The notes under the pieces are model-generated. The model saw nothing but the letters and a program-made list of their open reading frames with translations, was not told the origin of the DNA and did not search any database. Below are positions 25,192-33,806 of a stretch of 64,000 nt of DNA, piece by piece. Origin of the DNA: Thiodiazotropha sp040507225 (GTDB taxonomy: Bacteria; Pseudomonadota; Gammaproteobacteria; Chromatiales; Chromatiaceae); contig JBEVVG010000002.1 in assembly GCA_040507225.1 (NCBI GenBank), positions 682,001 to 746,000 of the forward strand. Reading direction: 5' to 3'. The translations under genes were made by a program, and so were the position numbers. The stretch's first letter is position 1. Each line of letters opens with the position of its first letter.

Positions 25192-26262
25192 ATGGCGAAA
25201 CGGGTTGATCTGGTGGATGTGGCAAAAGGCATGAGTATTCTGCTCGTGGCTTTTCACCATAGTCAGGTCGCGCATATCTACACTGACGTGACCCACGCCA
25301 TGGGTCTGTTCCGTATGCCACTGTTCTTCTTCCTTTCGGGGGTGTTTTTCAGTGCGGTTGCAGCGCCCAGGGATTTTATTGCGCATAAGACAGAAGCATT
25401 ACTCAAACCCTACTTTGTCACCCTGGGAATACTCCTGCTGACCACGATCCTGTTGGGTCGAGAAGGAGCGTTGAAAGAGGCGCTGGGTATCCTCTACGGT
25501 ACCGGCTACACCATTCGCTGGATACCCATGTGGTTCCTGACCCATCTCTGGGCACTGTTCATGGTGTCTTACCTGCTGGTGCGTATGCTGCGTCTCGACT
25601 CCCGTTACGGGTGGTTTCAACTGATCTTCTGCGCGGGATTGATTCTCCTGGGCGTGCTCAGTCTGGATCTGATCCGGGACCGCTCGGTTACTCTGTTCGG
25701 CCATGCCTATCCTCTGCCGGGCCTGCCGTTCAGTGTCGATTTCATCTGTCTCAGCATGGCCTTCTTTCTTGCCGGTCACTTTCTCAGCCAGCGGGTCAAG
25801 GCATTTGTCCCCAGCCCATGGGTGATGGCCGTCATGGGGGCCGCGTTTTTCTCGGTGGTGTTGTTCACCCAGGCCTATACAGATCTGAACACCCGAAGCT
25901 ACCGTGAACCGCTGATGGCCACCCTGGCGGCTTTCGCCGGCATCTACCTGATGTTGTCCTGCGCCTACTATTTCTCCCGGGTTTCCCGGATCAGGGCCTT
26001 TTTCAAGGCGTTTGGCTCCGCGAGCCTGTTTATCCTGATTTTTCACTATGCCCTTGGCGCCAAGATGCAGGGCCTGCTGGATCGACTGTTCTCGTCCGAG
26101 TGGCTGTTGATCACCGGGACCGCCTCCTACCTGTTCAGTGTCACGATGCCTTTGCTGATCAAGCGGCTCATCGAGCGAAACCGCTATCTGAGACGGCTCT
26201 ATTTCCCCGTCAGGCGTACCAGGGCGGAAGCCGTTTCCCAGACACGGGTGGTGGGTGGTTGA
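25192..26262 (+). CDS. Acyltransferase 3 family membrane protein
   Basis: Inner-membrane protein of 356 residues with about ten TM helices. The N-terminus, DLVDVAKGMSILLVAFHHSQ, contains the family's R/K-G-x-x-x-L...H pattern with the catalytic His, followed by FRMPLFFFLSGVFF. These enzymes move acyl groups onto sugars of surface polysaccharides or onto lipids. The substrate is unknown, though the divergent OpgC-like gene hints at periplasmic glucan or surface sugar modification. The cupin gene begins 43 nt downstream on the same strand. Confidence 0.87.
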   Translation: MAKRVDLVDVAKGMSILLVAFHHSQVAHIYTDVTHAMGLFRMPLFFFLSGVFFSAVAAPRDFIAHKTEALLKPYFVTLGILLLTTILLGREGALKEALGILYGTGYTIRWIPMWFLTHLWALFMVSYLLVRMLRLDSRYGWFQLIFCAGLILLGVLSLDLIRDRSVTLFGHAYPLPGLPFSVDFICLSMAFFLAGHFLSQRVKAFVPSPWVMAVMGAAFFSVVLFTQAYTDLNTRSYREPLMATLAAFAGIYLMLSCAYYFSRVSRIRAFFKAFGSASLFILIFHYALGAKMQGLLDRLFSSEWLLITGTASYLFSVTMPLLIKRLIERNRYLRRLYFPVRRTRAEAVSQTRVVGG

Positions 26263-26305
26263 GACGGTGAAACCAGACAACACGAGCGCTCCGGGGAATC
26301 CGCCC

Positions 26306-26647
26306 ATGTCTGAGCACAACCTGCTTGACGGACTGCCTGAAGGTCTCGCGGTGGAACGGTTTGACGAACTGCTGCGCCACGAATCGGTGCGTATCGAGCG
26401 TATTCTCTCCCAGGGCCAGGCATCCCCGGAACAGGGCTGGTACGATCAGGACGAGCATGAATGGGTGCTGGTGCTGCAGGGGCATGCCCGGCTGGAGTTC
26501 GAAAACGGTCCCGATGTTGAACTGAAGACGGGGGATTATCTCGAGATACCGGCGCATCGCGGACACCGGGTGGCCTGGACCGACCCGCAGGTCGTTACGG
26601 TATGGCTGGCGGTGTTCTTCAGGTCGGATGACTGCCCGGCCGACTGA
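26306..26647 (+). CDS. Cupin-domain protein
   Basis: A single-domain cupin of 113 residues. The first cupin box is EHEWVLVLQGHARLEF (about 50-65) and the second GDYLEIPAHRGHRVAW. Conserved His and Glu residues suggest a bound metal ion. The family is common in bacteria and of unknown activity. GGGGAA precedes the ATG at 26306. The frame also opens earlier (GTG at 26255, overlapping the acyltransferase stop), but the cupin fold starts after the ATG. Confidence 0.85.
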   Translation: MSEHNLLDGLPEGLAVERFDELLRHESVRIERILSQGQASPEQGWYDQDEHEWVLVLQGHARLEFENGPDVELKTGDYLEIPAHRGHRVAWTDPQVVTVWLAVFFRSDDCPAD

Positions 26648-26676
26648 CTCCCTCAGCAGCATCGGGGGCGAGGGGC

Positions 26677-26702
26677 AAAAAAAAGTGGCCGGATGGCCAC
26701 TT
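26677..26702 (-). terminator. Terminator hairpin for phnA (minus strand)
   Basis: AAGTGGCC, loop GGAT, GGCCACTT, with a run of A on its left side, which is a U-run when read on the minus strand. It lies about 200 nt beyond the phnA stop and could also slow transcription from the cupin gene. Confidence 0.65.
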
Positions 26703-26896
26703 CAAGAACGAATCATTCCCTTGTTTGTGTTATGCAACCGAGTTCCCTATCAGTAACTGTGCCTCCCTGGCACCCTTCTCTGTACAGTGTTTCCGCATCT
26801 ACCAATGCTAGGTCTGCTGTATGTCAGTTATCTCATCGAGGGGTGAATCTTTTGTGACACAGGCCGAGGCTGGCGGGTATGACGTCCGCTCCCGTG

Positions 26897-27238
26897 TCAG
26901 GATTTCTTGACGAACTCGGATTTGAGTTTCATTGCCCCGATACCCTCGATCCGGCAATCGATATTGTGGTCGCCCTCGACCAGGCGGATGTTTTTGACCT
27001 TGGTGCCTACCTTGACCACGGATGAACTGCCTTTGACTTTCAGGTCCTTGATGACGCTGATGCTGTCTCCGTCGCTGAGCGGGTTGCCGTATGCATCGAG
27101 GACTCTGAGGCTGTCCCCGTGTGAGTCCGCAGGTTCCTCTGCATTCCATTCATGTGCGCATTCCGGGCAGATCAGCAGAGTGCCATCCGGGTAGGTGTAT
27201 TCGGAGCCGCATTGCGGGCAGGGTGGAAGGGTTGTCAT
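26897..27238 (-). CDS. phnA: PhnA/YjdM zinc-ribbon protein
   Basis: A 113-residue protein of the PhnA (YjdM) family. An N-terminal zinc ribbon has two pairs, CPQCGSEYTYPDG and ICPECAHEW. The C-terminal domain has the conserved AYGNPLSDGDSISVIKDLKVKGSSSVVKVGTKV pattern. Despite the name it is not needed for phosphonate use in E. coli, and its role is unclear. The frame runs upstream to 27421, but the ATG at 27238 begins the ribbon directly. Confidence 0.93.
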   Translation of the reverse strand: MTTLPPCPQCGSEYTYPDGTLLICPECAHEWNAEEPADSHGDSLRVLDAYGNPLSDGDSISVIKDLKVKGSSSVVKVGTKVKNIRLVEGDHNIDCRIEGIGAMKLKSEFVKKS

Positions 27239-27492
27239 GTGCGTGTGTGTCTCCGTTATCGAGTGATCACCGGCGGTCACGGCCGATTCACCTTGGGCCT
27301 GAGTGTTCGCCTCGGGGCGACACAAAGGACTCGATGGTATGGCGTTTCCGATCGCAGGTATCTGGGCGGTCACAGGCTGAATCGGCGCCGTAAGCGAACT
27401 TCGACCGGCCTGCAGGCGCATTCTACATGCTCAGGGGGTGGTGGTGGGGATTAGAGGGTGTGCCGTCGTGACGCAACGCGCAGAGGATGTGC

Positions 27493-27516
27493 CACCCGGC
27501 ATTCCGGTGCCGGGTG
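27493..27516. repeat. Stem-loop downstream of carbonic anhydrase
   Basis: CACCCGGCA, loop TTCCGG, TGCCGGGTG: nine-base-pair arms, 14 nt past the carbonic anhydrase stop on the minus strand. No U-run follows, so terminator function is only likely. Confidence 0.45.
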
Positions 27517-27529
27517 ACCGGGTTTGGCT

Positions 27530-28366
27530 TTATAACAGGTCCACGACCAAGCGGTGGTTGACCGGCTGGGCGGGACGGTTGTTTCCTTCCATGATCGCCG
27601 TGAAGGCGTCGATCTGGGCCTTGGAGGCCTGGATCGGCTGATTCATGACAAACCAGTTGACGCCTTCCGAGCAGGGCGGTGTGGTCAATGATCCCATGTA
27701 GCGGTAGTACCCCACATCCTTGGGAATCATATCGTAGGCGTTGATCACCTCCTTGCTGACCTTCTGCTTGTTACTGGTGTGTTTTGGCAAGTGATCCCAG
27801 ATCTCGCTCAGCGCGAGATTTTCTCCGCCTTCGTCGACGAACACGCCGATCACCGCGAGGGTACCGTCATCCGCCTGGTGCACGAAGTGAATCTCCATCG
27901 GATGGAAATTACCGCCTTCGGTATGTTCGCTGGGTGAATGAAAATGGAACTGCAGCAATTTGTAGCGCTGGCCTGAAAAACTCAGGTAGCTGCCTTCCGG
28001 GTAGGAGACCTTGACCGTATGTCCGTTGTTTTCGATTTCCAGTTGTGCCGCCTGGTAGTTCAGATCCAGGTTGATGCGCTGTGCATCAAAGGCGTGGTTG
28101 AAATCGATGGGTGACTGCATGAGTCCATCCTTGCAGAGACGGTACTCCTTGCTCAACTCCCCCCAGTGGGCAGGCCCCATGGAACCCTGGTAACCCCATG
28201 AAGAACCATGTCCGCCTTTGCTGTGACTGTCGCTCGTGGAATAGGTTTTCTCAACCGAAGTCGAGTAGTCCATTTTTTCATGCTCGTTCTCGGATGCCAT
28301 GAGGGGAGAAACCGCCAGCAATGCAGCACTGCTCGCTGCGGCAAGGAATGTTGATGTTTTGCTCAT
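27530..28366 (-). CDS. Periplasmic alpha-type carbonic anhydrase
   Basis: Interconverts CO2 and bicarbonate. It has 278 residues: a signal peptide (about 1-24, ending LMASE), a His/Ser/Lys-rich linker, then the alpha-CA fold from WGYQGSMGPAHWGEL. Zinc ligands are the two His of QFHFHSPSEH and the His of the MEIHFVHQ strand. MQSPIDF and SLTTPPCSEGVNWFVM, with the conserved Thr of the active site, are intact. A periplasmic enzyme would supply inorganic carbon near the membrane, useful to an autotroph; that is inference. ATG at 28366 is chosen because the signal peptide starts there. Confidence 0.94.
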   Translation of the reverse strand: MSKTSTFLAAASSAALLAVSPLMASENEHEKMDYSTSVEKTYSTSDSHSKGGHGSSWGYQGSMGPAHWGELSKEYRLCKDGLMQSPIDFNHAFDAQRINLDLNYQAAQLEIENNGHTVKVSYPEGSYLSFSGQRYKLLQFHFHSPSEHTEGGNFHPMEIHFVHQADDGTLAVIGVFVDEGGENLALSEIWDHLPKHTSNKQKVSKEVINAYDMIPKDVGYYRYMGSLTTPPCSEGVNWFVMNQPIQASKAQIDAFTAIMEGNNRPAQPVNHRLVVDLL

Positions 28367-28775
28367 TGTTAGACATACCCCGTTATTTTTTTTCGGAATG
28401 TGAATCCACACTCAACCCGCCGGCTGGGTGCGCATCGCCCGTGATGAATGGCTTGCTCGGATTGCGCCAGAGAAAACGATATCCGGTAAAATCCATGGAG
28501 GTCCCGGGTGTCCCTTCCCGAGTTTTATCCTGAAAGGTTGAATTCAATCGCGCCAATCGTAAGAGACATAAGGACCTGCCAAGACGAATCGGCTGGACGC
28601 TGACACAGCCGCAGCAGACCCATCGGATTCGTCTTGGCAGGCCTTACCAACTCTAGTTCATGAGAGTTATGTTTCAATGCGCCGTGGGCCGATATCTCTC
28701 ATCCCGGCTCAGTACAGGCACGCGCTTCCTGACGGCCTGCTGTAGTCGACGCGCTGCACGGACAGGATGTGGTGG
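28367..28775. other. 409-bp intergenic region
   Basis: Upstream region of carbonic anhydrase and downstream of the SPOR gene. Its main feature is the long nested hairpin at 28571-28645, listed separately. The first 150 bases hold a T-rich stretch near the carbonic anhydrase start. No gene seen. Confidence 0.4.
28571..28645. repeat. Long nested inverted repeat
   Basis: Outer arms CCTGCCAAGACGAATC (28575-28590) and GATTCGTCTTGGCAGG (28626-28641) are perfect over 16 bp. They extend by AAGG/CCTT with one bulged A. The 35-nt interior holds a second hairpin, CGGCTG...CAGCCG. The element could be a small mobile-element remnant, an attenuator or a structured RNA. Confidence 0.75.
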
Positions 28776-29369
28776 TCAGTTCTTGAGTTTGATCACCAAG
28801 CTGGTGATGCCGTTCTCCCGGGCCAGCTTACGTGCTGAATTCAGTTGCGCCTGACTGGTGTAGGGACCGCTGCGTACCCGGTGATAGGTGTCACGGTTAT
28901 TGATGCTGACCTTCTGGATCTCTGCCTCGATGCCGATCAGCGCCAGGCGTGCCTTGAGACGATCCGCGTCCTGATATTTTCGGAATGAGCCCATCTGCAG
29001 GATGTAGGCCCCGTGATCAGAGACCGATGCGGTGTTGGTTTCACTGGGTTTCGGCTTGTGCGTTGCCGGTGGCTCTTCCGGGGTGACGATTTCCTCGTCG
29101 GGTATCAGCACCTCCATCTCGGGCAGGATGGTATAGAACTCGAAGGTGGGCTTCGGCGCCGGGGGTGGGGACTCCTGTGCGGTCTTGGGCTGTGGCCGCG
29201 ATTTGATCCCGGGGACCTCGCCGTCGGCCAGCTCCGGACCGAGCTGCAGCCAGGCCAGGCCCATCAGGAAGGCCCCGGCCACCAGTCCGGCGAACAGATG
29301 AAAGCCGCAACTGCAGCTTTGTCTGGCGCGGGCCTTACCGCCCCCTGCGCGATGCTTGTAATCTGCCAT
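28776..29369 (-). CDS. SPOR-domain cell-division-type protein
   Basis: Inner-membrane protein of 197 residues: a basic cytoplasmic N-terminus, one TM (about 22-43), a Pro-rich periplasmic linker (about 55-118) and a C-terminal SPOR domain (about 122-197; YILQMGSFRKYQDADRLKARL, YHRVRSGPYTS). SPOR domains bind denuded septal peptidoglycan, and a SPOR gene next to argS is the arrangement of ftsN in gammaproteobacteria. It is probably the FtsN counterpart, though the essential N-terminal FtsN motifs are not obvious. Its ATG begins one base after the argS stop, indicating cotranscription. Confidence 0.88.
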   Translation of the reverse strand: MADYKHRAGGGKARARQSCSCGFHLFAGLVAGAFLMGLAWLQLGPELADGEVPGIKSRPQPKTAQESPPPAPKPTFEFYTILPEMEVLIPDEEIVTPEEPPATHKPKPSETNTASVSDHGAYILQMGSFRKYQDADRLKARLALIGIEAEIQKVSINNRDTYHRVRSGPYTSQAQLNSARKLARENGITSLVIKLKN

Positions 29370-29370
29370 G

Positions 29371-31131
29371 TCACATCTTTTCCGGGGCGCTGACCCCGAG
29401 TAGACCCAGGCCGTTGCGCAACACCTGGCGGGTCGCCAGTATCAGTTGCAGTCGGGCATTGCGCAGCCCTTCATCCTCGATGAGAAATTTGTGGGCGTTG
29501 TAGTAGGTATGAAAATCCGTAGCCAGATCCCGCAGATAATGGGTCATCTGGTGAGGTTCCTCGTTGAGCGCGGAAAGCTCCAGAATCTCCGGGTATTTCG
29601 CCAGGCGGGTCATCAGGGCCTGTTCGTGGGGTTCGCAGAGTGGGCCGTAGTCCACTGCCTGGGGGTCGCTCTCGATGACGATTTGCTGTTCGGCCGCCTG
29701 CTGCAGCACGCTGCAAATGCGTGCATGGGCATACTGGACGTAATAGACCGGGTTGTCGTTGGACTGGGACTTGGCCAGGTCGAGGTCGAAATCCATGTGC
29801 TGTTCACACTTGCGCATGACGTAGAAAAATCGCGCTGCGTCCGCGCCGACTTCCTTGCGTAGTTCCCGCAGGGTGACGAATTCACCGGAACGGGTCGACA
29901 TCTGCACCTTGGCGCCGTTGCGATAGAGGATCGCGAACTGCACCAGCAGCACGTCGAGTTTGTCTGCCTGGTTGCCAAGGGCGCTCAGGGCGGCCTTGAC
30001 CCGGGGTACGTAGCCGTGATGATCCGCGCCCCAGATATCGATGACCCGGTCGAAACCGCGCTCCAGCTTGTCCAGGTGGTAGGCGATGTCCGAGGCGAAA
30101 TAGGTGGTCTGGCCATTTTCCCGGACCACCACGCGGTCCAGGTCGTCAGCGAAATCGGTGGAGCGGAACCACAGTGCGCCTTCTTTTTCATACAGATAAC
30201 CGGCGGAGCGCAACCGCTCGATGACCCGGTTCACCGCACCGGATTCGGTCAGGCTGCGCTCCGAATACCACTCGTCATAACGCACCCCGAACAGGGACAG
30301 GTCGTCGCGGATATCATCGAGAATGGCGTTCAGACCCAGTTCGAAAACGAACCGGTAGCGGTTGTCGCCGAGCAGCCGCTTTGCCTGATCGATGAGTCCG
30401 TCGATGTGCGCTTCCTTGTCGCCGCCGGCGGGCTCGTCCGTGGGAACCCCCGTGAACACCTCAGTGGCCGGATGTCGGTAGTCCTCGCCGTGGTCCCGGT
30501 GCAGGGTGGCGGCGATGTCCCATACATAGTCACCCTTGTAGCCGTTCGCGGGAAAGGTCAGGGTTTCATCGCAGAGTTCCAGGTAGCGTAGCCACACGGA
30601 GGTGGCAAGGATGTCCATCTGCCGGCCGGCGTCGTTGACATAGTATTCCCGGTGCACCTGGTAGCCCACCGCCTCCAGCAGGTCCGCCACCACTGAGCCA
30701 TACGCGGCGCCCCGGCCGTGACCCACGTGCAGCGGGCCGGTGGGGTTGGCGGAGACGTACTCGACCTGGACCCGTTTGCCGGCCCCCAGGTCACTGCGGC
30801 CGAATTTATGACCCTGAGTGAGAATCTGCGGGATCAGCGCATGATAGGCGTCCGCCTCGAGGGTGAAGTTGATGAACCCCGGGCCGGCGATCTCGCACTT
30901 GGCCACCAGGCTGGAGTGAGGCAGGGCCTCGACCAGGGCCTGAGCCAGTTCGCGGGGATTACGGCCGGCGGATTTCGCCAGCACCAGGGCGGTATTGGTG
31001 GCGAAATCACCGTGACTGCTGTCTTTGGTGCGGTCGATCTTGGGCCGTGCCAGGCCCGCTTCGGGAATCACCCCCTGGTCGGCGAGTTGCTGCAGTGCCG
31101 AAAAGACCAGGTCCTCGATTTGTTTCTTCAT
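29371..31131 (-). CDS. argS: Arginyl-tRNA synthetase
   Basis: Charges tRNA-Arg; class I synthetase of 586 residues. The N-terminal tRNA-recognition domain (MKKQIEDLVFSAL) is followed by the HIGH-type motif NPTGPLHVGHGRG (about 123-135). The catalytic Rossmann domain includes WGADHHGYVPR, and a relaxed KMSKS equivalent reads KVQMSTRSGEFV. The anticodon-binding helical domain ends LGLLGVSAPEKM. The ATG at 31131 is chosen as the family start; the open frame upstream to 31275 is not conserved-looking. Confidence 0.97.
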   Translation of the reverse strand: MKKQIEDLVFSALQQLADQGVIPEAGLARPKIDRTKDSSHGDFATNTALVLAKSAGRNPRELAQALVEALPHSSLVAKCEIAGPGFINFTLEADAYHALIPQILTQGHKFGRSDLGAGKRVQVEYVSANPTGPLHVGHGRGAAYGSVVADLLEAVGYQVHREYYVNDAGRQMDILATSVWLRYLELCDETLTFPANGYKGDYVWDIAATLHRDHGEDYRHPATEVFTGVPTDEPAGGDKEAHIDGLIDQAKRLLGDNRYRFVFELGLNAILDDIRDDLSLFGVRYDEWYSERSLTESGAVNRVIERLRSAGYLYEKEGALWFRSTDFADDLDRVVVRENGQTTYFASDIAYHLDKLERGFDRVIDIWGADHHGYVPRVKAALSALGNQADKLDVLLVQFAILYRNGAKVQMSTRSGEFVTLRELRKEVGADAARFFYVMRKCEQHMDFDLDLAKSQSNDNPVYYVQYAHARICSVLQQAAEQQIVIESDPQAVDYGPLCEPHEQALMTRLAKYPEILELSALNEEPHQMTHYLRDLATDFHTYYNAHKFLIEDEGLRNARLQLILATRQVLRNGLGLLGVSAPEKM

Positions 31132-31349
31132 GATAGCTGTGGCCAATACCTGTTTTGGGGTGGGCAAGGATACCAGGAATTGCCCGAAACGTGGGAGGCT
31201 TGAGGCATTTCGCGGGTGCACGGGATCAGCGGGGCGCAGACTTGCGGGCTTACCGGGCCTCGGTTCAAAAACCATTCACTGCAACGTCATACCCCGGTCA
31301 TCTGCCCCTTCTAGACTGCGAGCGTACCCAATTAGACGGAAACAGAGTC

Positions 31350-31712
31350 ATGTCAGTCGAAAAACGCTACTGCAAACGCCATCCCATGGACGGCGATGTC
31401 TATATCCGCTACCGCAAGCAGCGGCTGATGCCTGCCAAGGCATTGAACTGCTCCGTGCAGGGGATCTTCCTCAGCACCGAGAGTCTGACCATGCTGACCG
31501 GAGCGCTGGTGGAGCTTGAGTTGTTCCGTGGCGGCCGTCAATGGTCGATCATGGGGGTTGTGACCCACGTGCAACCCGAGGGCATCGGGGTGATGTTCTG
31601 GAAACCCCAGCCGGAGCTCTACGACTGGGTGGTGAGTCAATCCGGGTTACGCGGCCGGCCAGGCTCTCTGCTCAATACGCCCCCCCTGGATACCGCTCTG
31701 GATTGCAGCTGA
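31350..31712 (+). CDS. PilZ-domain protein
   Basis: A 120-residue single PilZ domain. The conserved c-di-GMP elements are an Arg/Lys-rich N-terminus (EKRYCKRHPM), the NCSVQGIF motif (form (D/N)xSxxG, about residues 33-40), and a beta-barrel ending ILGVVTHVQPEGIGVMF-like. It probably binds c-di-GMP and acts by protein contact. The position just upstream of phoB is not enough to infer a phosphate link. Confidence 0.82.
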   Translation: MSVEKRYCKRHPMDGDVYIRYRKQRLMPAKALNCSVQGIFLSTESLTMLTGALVELELFRGGRQWSIMGVVTHVQPEGIGVMFWKPQPELYDWVVSQSGLRGRPGSLLNTPPLDTALDCS

Positions 31713-31815
31713 AGTCCCGGGTTTGCGGGGGACATTCGCACCCTGAGGCATTCTGTCATCCGTCATTCCATCCGCTGTACCCGCTGGAACCGGCGAGGAT
31801 GACAACTCCCGCCCA

Positions 31816-31833
31816 TTGTCATTTGGATGTAAC
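31816..31833 (+). promoter_or_regulatory. Pho-box-like site upstream of phoB
   Basis: Two 7-bp repeats, TTGTCAT and ATGTAAC, separated by TTGG, match the Pho box layout (CTGTCAT, 4 bp, CTGTCAT). It lies about 50 nt before the phoB start, pointing to autoregulation. Confidence 0.6.
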
Positions 31834-31885
31834 AAATCTGCTGTTTAATACCGGGCAGATCAATCAGATGACTTAGGAAACGGAG

Positions 31886-32578
31886 ATGGCGATACCAAGA
31901 ATTCTGGCCGTGGACGATGAACCGGCCGTGGGTGAAATGCTGCGCTTCATACTGGAGCAGGACGGCTTCCAGGCGGATGTCGTCGAGGATGCCACCCAGG
32001 CGATCGGCTTCATCAAGAAATCACGGCCCGATCTGATCCTGCTCGACTGGATGCTGCCCGGGATGAGCGGTATCGAACTGGCGGGCCGTCTCAAGCAGGA
32101 CAGCGACACCGAATCCATTCCCATCATCATGCTCACCGCCAAGGGTGAGGAAAGTGAAAAGGTCCGGGGACTCGAGATTGGCGCGGAAGACTATGTCACC
32201 AAGCCGTTTTCCGCCCGGGAACTGCTGGCGCGCATCCGCTCGATCCTGCGTCGGGTCTCCCCCCTGCTGGCCGGTGAGGTGCTCAACTGCCAGGGACTGC
32301 AACTCGACCCGGTGAGTCACCGGGTGACCTCGGAAGAGCTTGTGGTGGACCTGGGACCCACGGAATTCCGTCTGCTGCACTACTTCATGACCCATCGGGA
32401 GCGGGTGTTTTCCCGCAGTCAACTGCTCGACCGGGTCTGGGGCACCAACGTCTACATCGAGGAACGCACGGTGGATGTGCATATCCGGCGCCTGCGCAAG
32501 GCCCTGGAAGATACCGGCAAGGACAAGTTGTTGCAGACGGTACGGGGAGCCGGCTACCGGTTTTCCGAGCGGATGTAA
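31886..32578 (+). CDS. phoB: Phosphate regulon response regulator PhoB
   Basis: OmpR-type response regulator of 230 residues. The receiver domain (about 5-120) has the DDE acidic cluster, phospho-acceptor Asp in ILLDWMLPG (about residue 53), conserved Thr in MLTAKGEE and Lys in VTKPF. The C-terminal winged helix (about 130-228) shows LGPTEFRLLHYFM and VDVHIRRLRKAL. The length and sequence are PhoB-like and the pst operon follows. The sensor kinase PhoR, normally next to phoB, is absent here. Pho-box-like sites flank the gene on both sides, one overlapping its stop codon. Confidence 0.93.
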   Translation: MAIPRILAVDDEPAVGEMLRFILEQDGFQADVVEDATQAIGFIKKSRPDLILLDWMLPGMSGIELAGRLKQDSDTESIPIIMLTAKGEESEKVRGLEIGAEDYVTKPFSARELLARIRSILRRVSPLLAGEVLNCQGLQLDPVSHRVTSEELVVDLGPTEFRLLHYFMTHRERVFSRSQLLDRVWGTNVYIEERTVDVHIRRLRKALEDTGKDKLLQTVRGAGYRFSERM

Positions 32579-32601
32579 CAAAACTGTAACATTACGCTCA
32601 T
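32573..32601 (+). promoter_or_regulatory. Pho box array upstream of pstS
   Basis: Three 7-bp units with 4-bp spacers: ATGTAAC (32573), CTGTAAC (32584) and CGCTCAT (32595). The first overlaps the phoB stop. A possible -10, TATGCT, is at 32623-32628, at the distance expected when PhoB replaces -35 recognition. It predicts PhoB activation of pstSCAB-phoU. Confidence 0.75.
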
Positions 32602-32698
32602 CCAGTGTTCATCTTGGACGCCTATGCTCTGCACCACTGAAATACAGTACGCCGTTCATATGGACGGCAGACACACTCTCTGAGGGAGAAATTATATT

Positions 32699-33742
32699 AT
32701 GAAGAAGCTGATTTCCGCAGCCGTTGCGGTTTCCCTGACCGGTTTCGCCGGCATGGCCGCTGCGCGTGACTACATCAGTATCGTGGGATCCTCCACAGTC
32801 TATCCTTTCGCCACCGTGGTTGCCGAGCAGTTCGGTAAGACGACCCAGTTCAAGACCCCCAAGATCGAGTCGACCGGCTCCGGCGGCGGTCTGAAGCTGT
32901 TCTGCGCCGGTGTCGGTGTCGAGCATCCTGATATCACCAACGCCTCGCGTCGGATCAAGAAATCCGAGGTCGAGACCTGCGACAAGAATGGCGTGAAGGA
33001 CATCGTGGAAGTGAAGGTCGGCTATGACGGTATCGCCCTGGCCAACTCCAAAGCTGCCCCTCAGTTCTCAGTGACCCGTCGTGATATCTTCCTGGCCCTG
33101 GCCAAACAGGTGCCGGATCCGAAGAATCCCGATAGCGGTAAGCTGGTGGACAATCCCTACACCACCTGGAAGCAGGTGAACAAGGATCTGCCCGATATCG
33201 GTATCGAGGTGCTGGGACCCCCCCCCACTTCCGGTACCCGTGACGCTTTCGCTGAACTGGCCATGGAAGGGGGTTGTAAGACCTTCGACTGGATCAAGGC
33301 GATGAAGAAGAAGGACAAGAAGGCCTACAAGAGCGTCTGCCACACCGTGCGTGAAGATGGCAAGTACATCGAAGCCGGTGAGAACGACAACCTGATCGTG
33401 CAGAAACTGGAAGCCAACAAGAACGCCCTGGGCGTGTTCGGCTACAGCTTCCTGGATCAGAACTCCGACAAGGTGCAGGGTTCTCTGATCGACGGTGTCG
33501 CACCCACCTTCGAACTGATCGCCGATGGCAGCTACCCGGTCTCTCGTCCGCTGTTCTTCTACGTGAAGAAAGCGCACGTCGGCACCATCCCCGGTATCGA
33601 GGAATATCTGGCCGAGTTCAGCAGCGACAAGGCCTGGGGTGAAGAAGGTTATCTGGCTGACAAGGGTCTGATCCCGATGCCGGCCGCCGAGCGAAAGGCA
33701 TTCAAGGAAGATGTCGAGGCTCTGAAAACCTTGAAACTCTAA
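32699..33742 (+). CDS. pstS: Phosphate ABC transporter, periplasmic binding protein
   Basis: Periplasmic phosphate receptor of the Pst transporter, 347 residues. The signal peptide ends AAA (about 22), and the mature protein begins RDYISIVGSSTVYPFA. Phosphate contacts are expected in GSSTVYP, ESTGSGGGLKLFC and PPPTSGTRDAF. It is the alpha/beta type common in proteobacteria with two-Cys pairs. GAGGGAG precedes the ATG. A terminator-like hairpin follows the gene, which would allow more PstS than membrane components. Confidence 0.95.
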   Translation: MKKLISAAVAVSLTGFAGMAAARDYISIVGSSTVYPFATVVAEQFGKTTQFKTPKIESTGSGGGLKLFCAGVGVEHPDITNASRRIKKSEVETCDKNGVKDIVEVKVGYDGIALANSKAAPQFSVTRRDIFLALAKQVPDPKNPDSGKLVDNPYTTWKQVNKDLPDIGIEVLGPPPTSGTRDAFAELAMEGGCKTFDWIKAMKKKDKKAYKSVCHTVREDGKYIEAGENDNLIVQKLEANKNALGVFGYSFLDQNSDKVQGSLIDGVAPTFELIADGSYPVSRPLFFYVKKAHVGTIPGIEEYLAEFSSDKAWGEEGYLADKGLIPMPAAERKAFKEDVEALKTLKL

Positions 33743-33758
33743 TCAGGCTGGTCCTGGC

Positions 33759-33792
33759 GGCTGCCTTCCGGATACGGTAGGCAGCCGTTTTT
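33759..33792 (+). terminator. Terminator/attenuator between pstS and pstC
   Basis: GGCTGCCT and AGGCAGCC (8-bp arms around a 12-nt loop) followed by GTTTTTG. It lies between two genes of one operon, so it is probably a partial terminator favouring pstS expression. Confidence 0.75.
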
Positions 33793-33806
33793 GTCGGTAA
33801 GCGATT

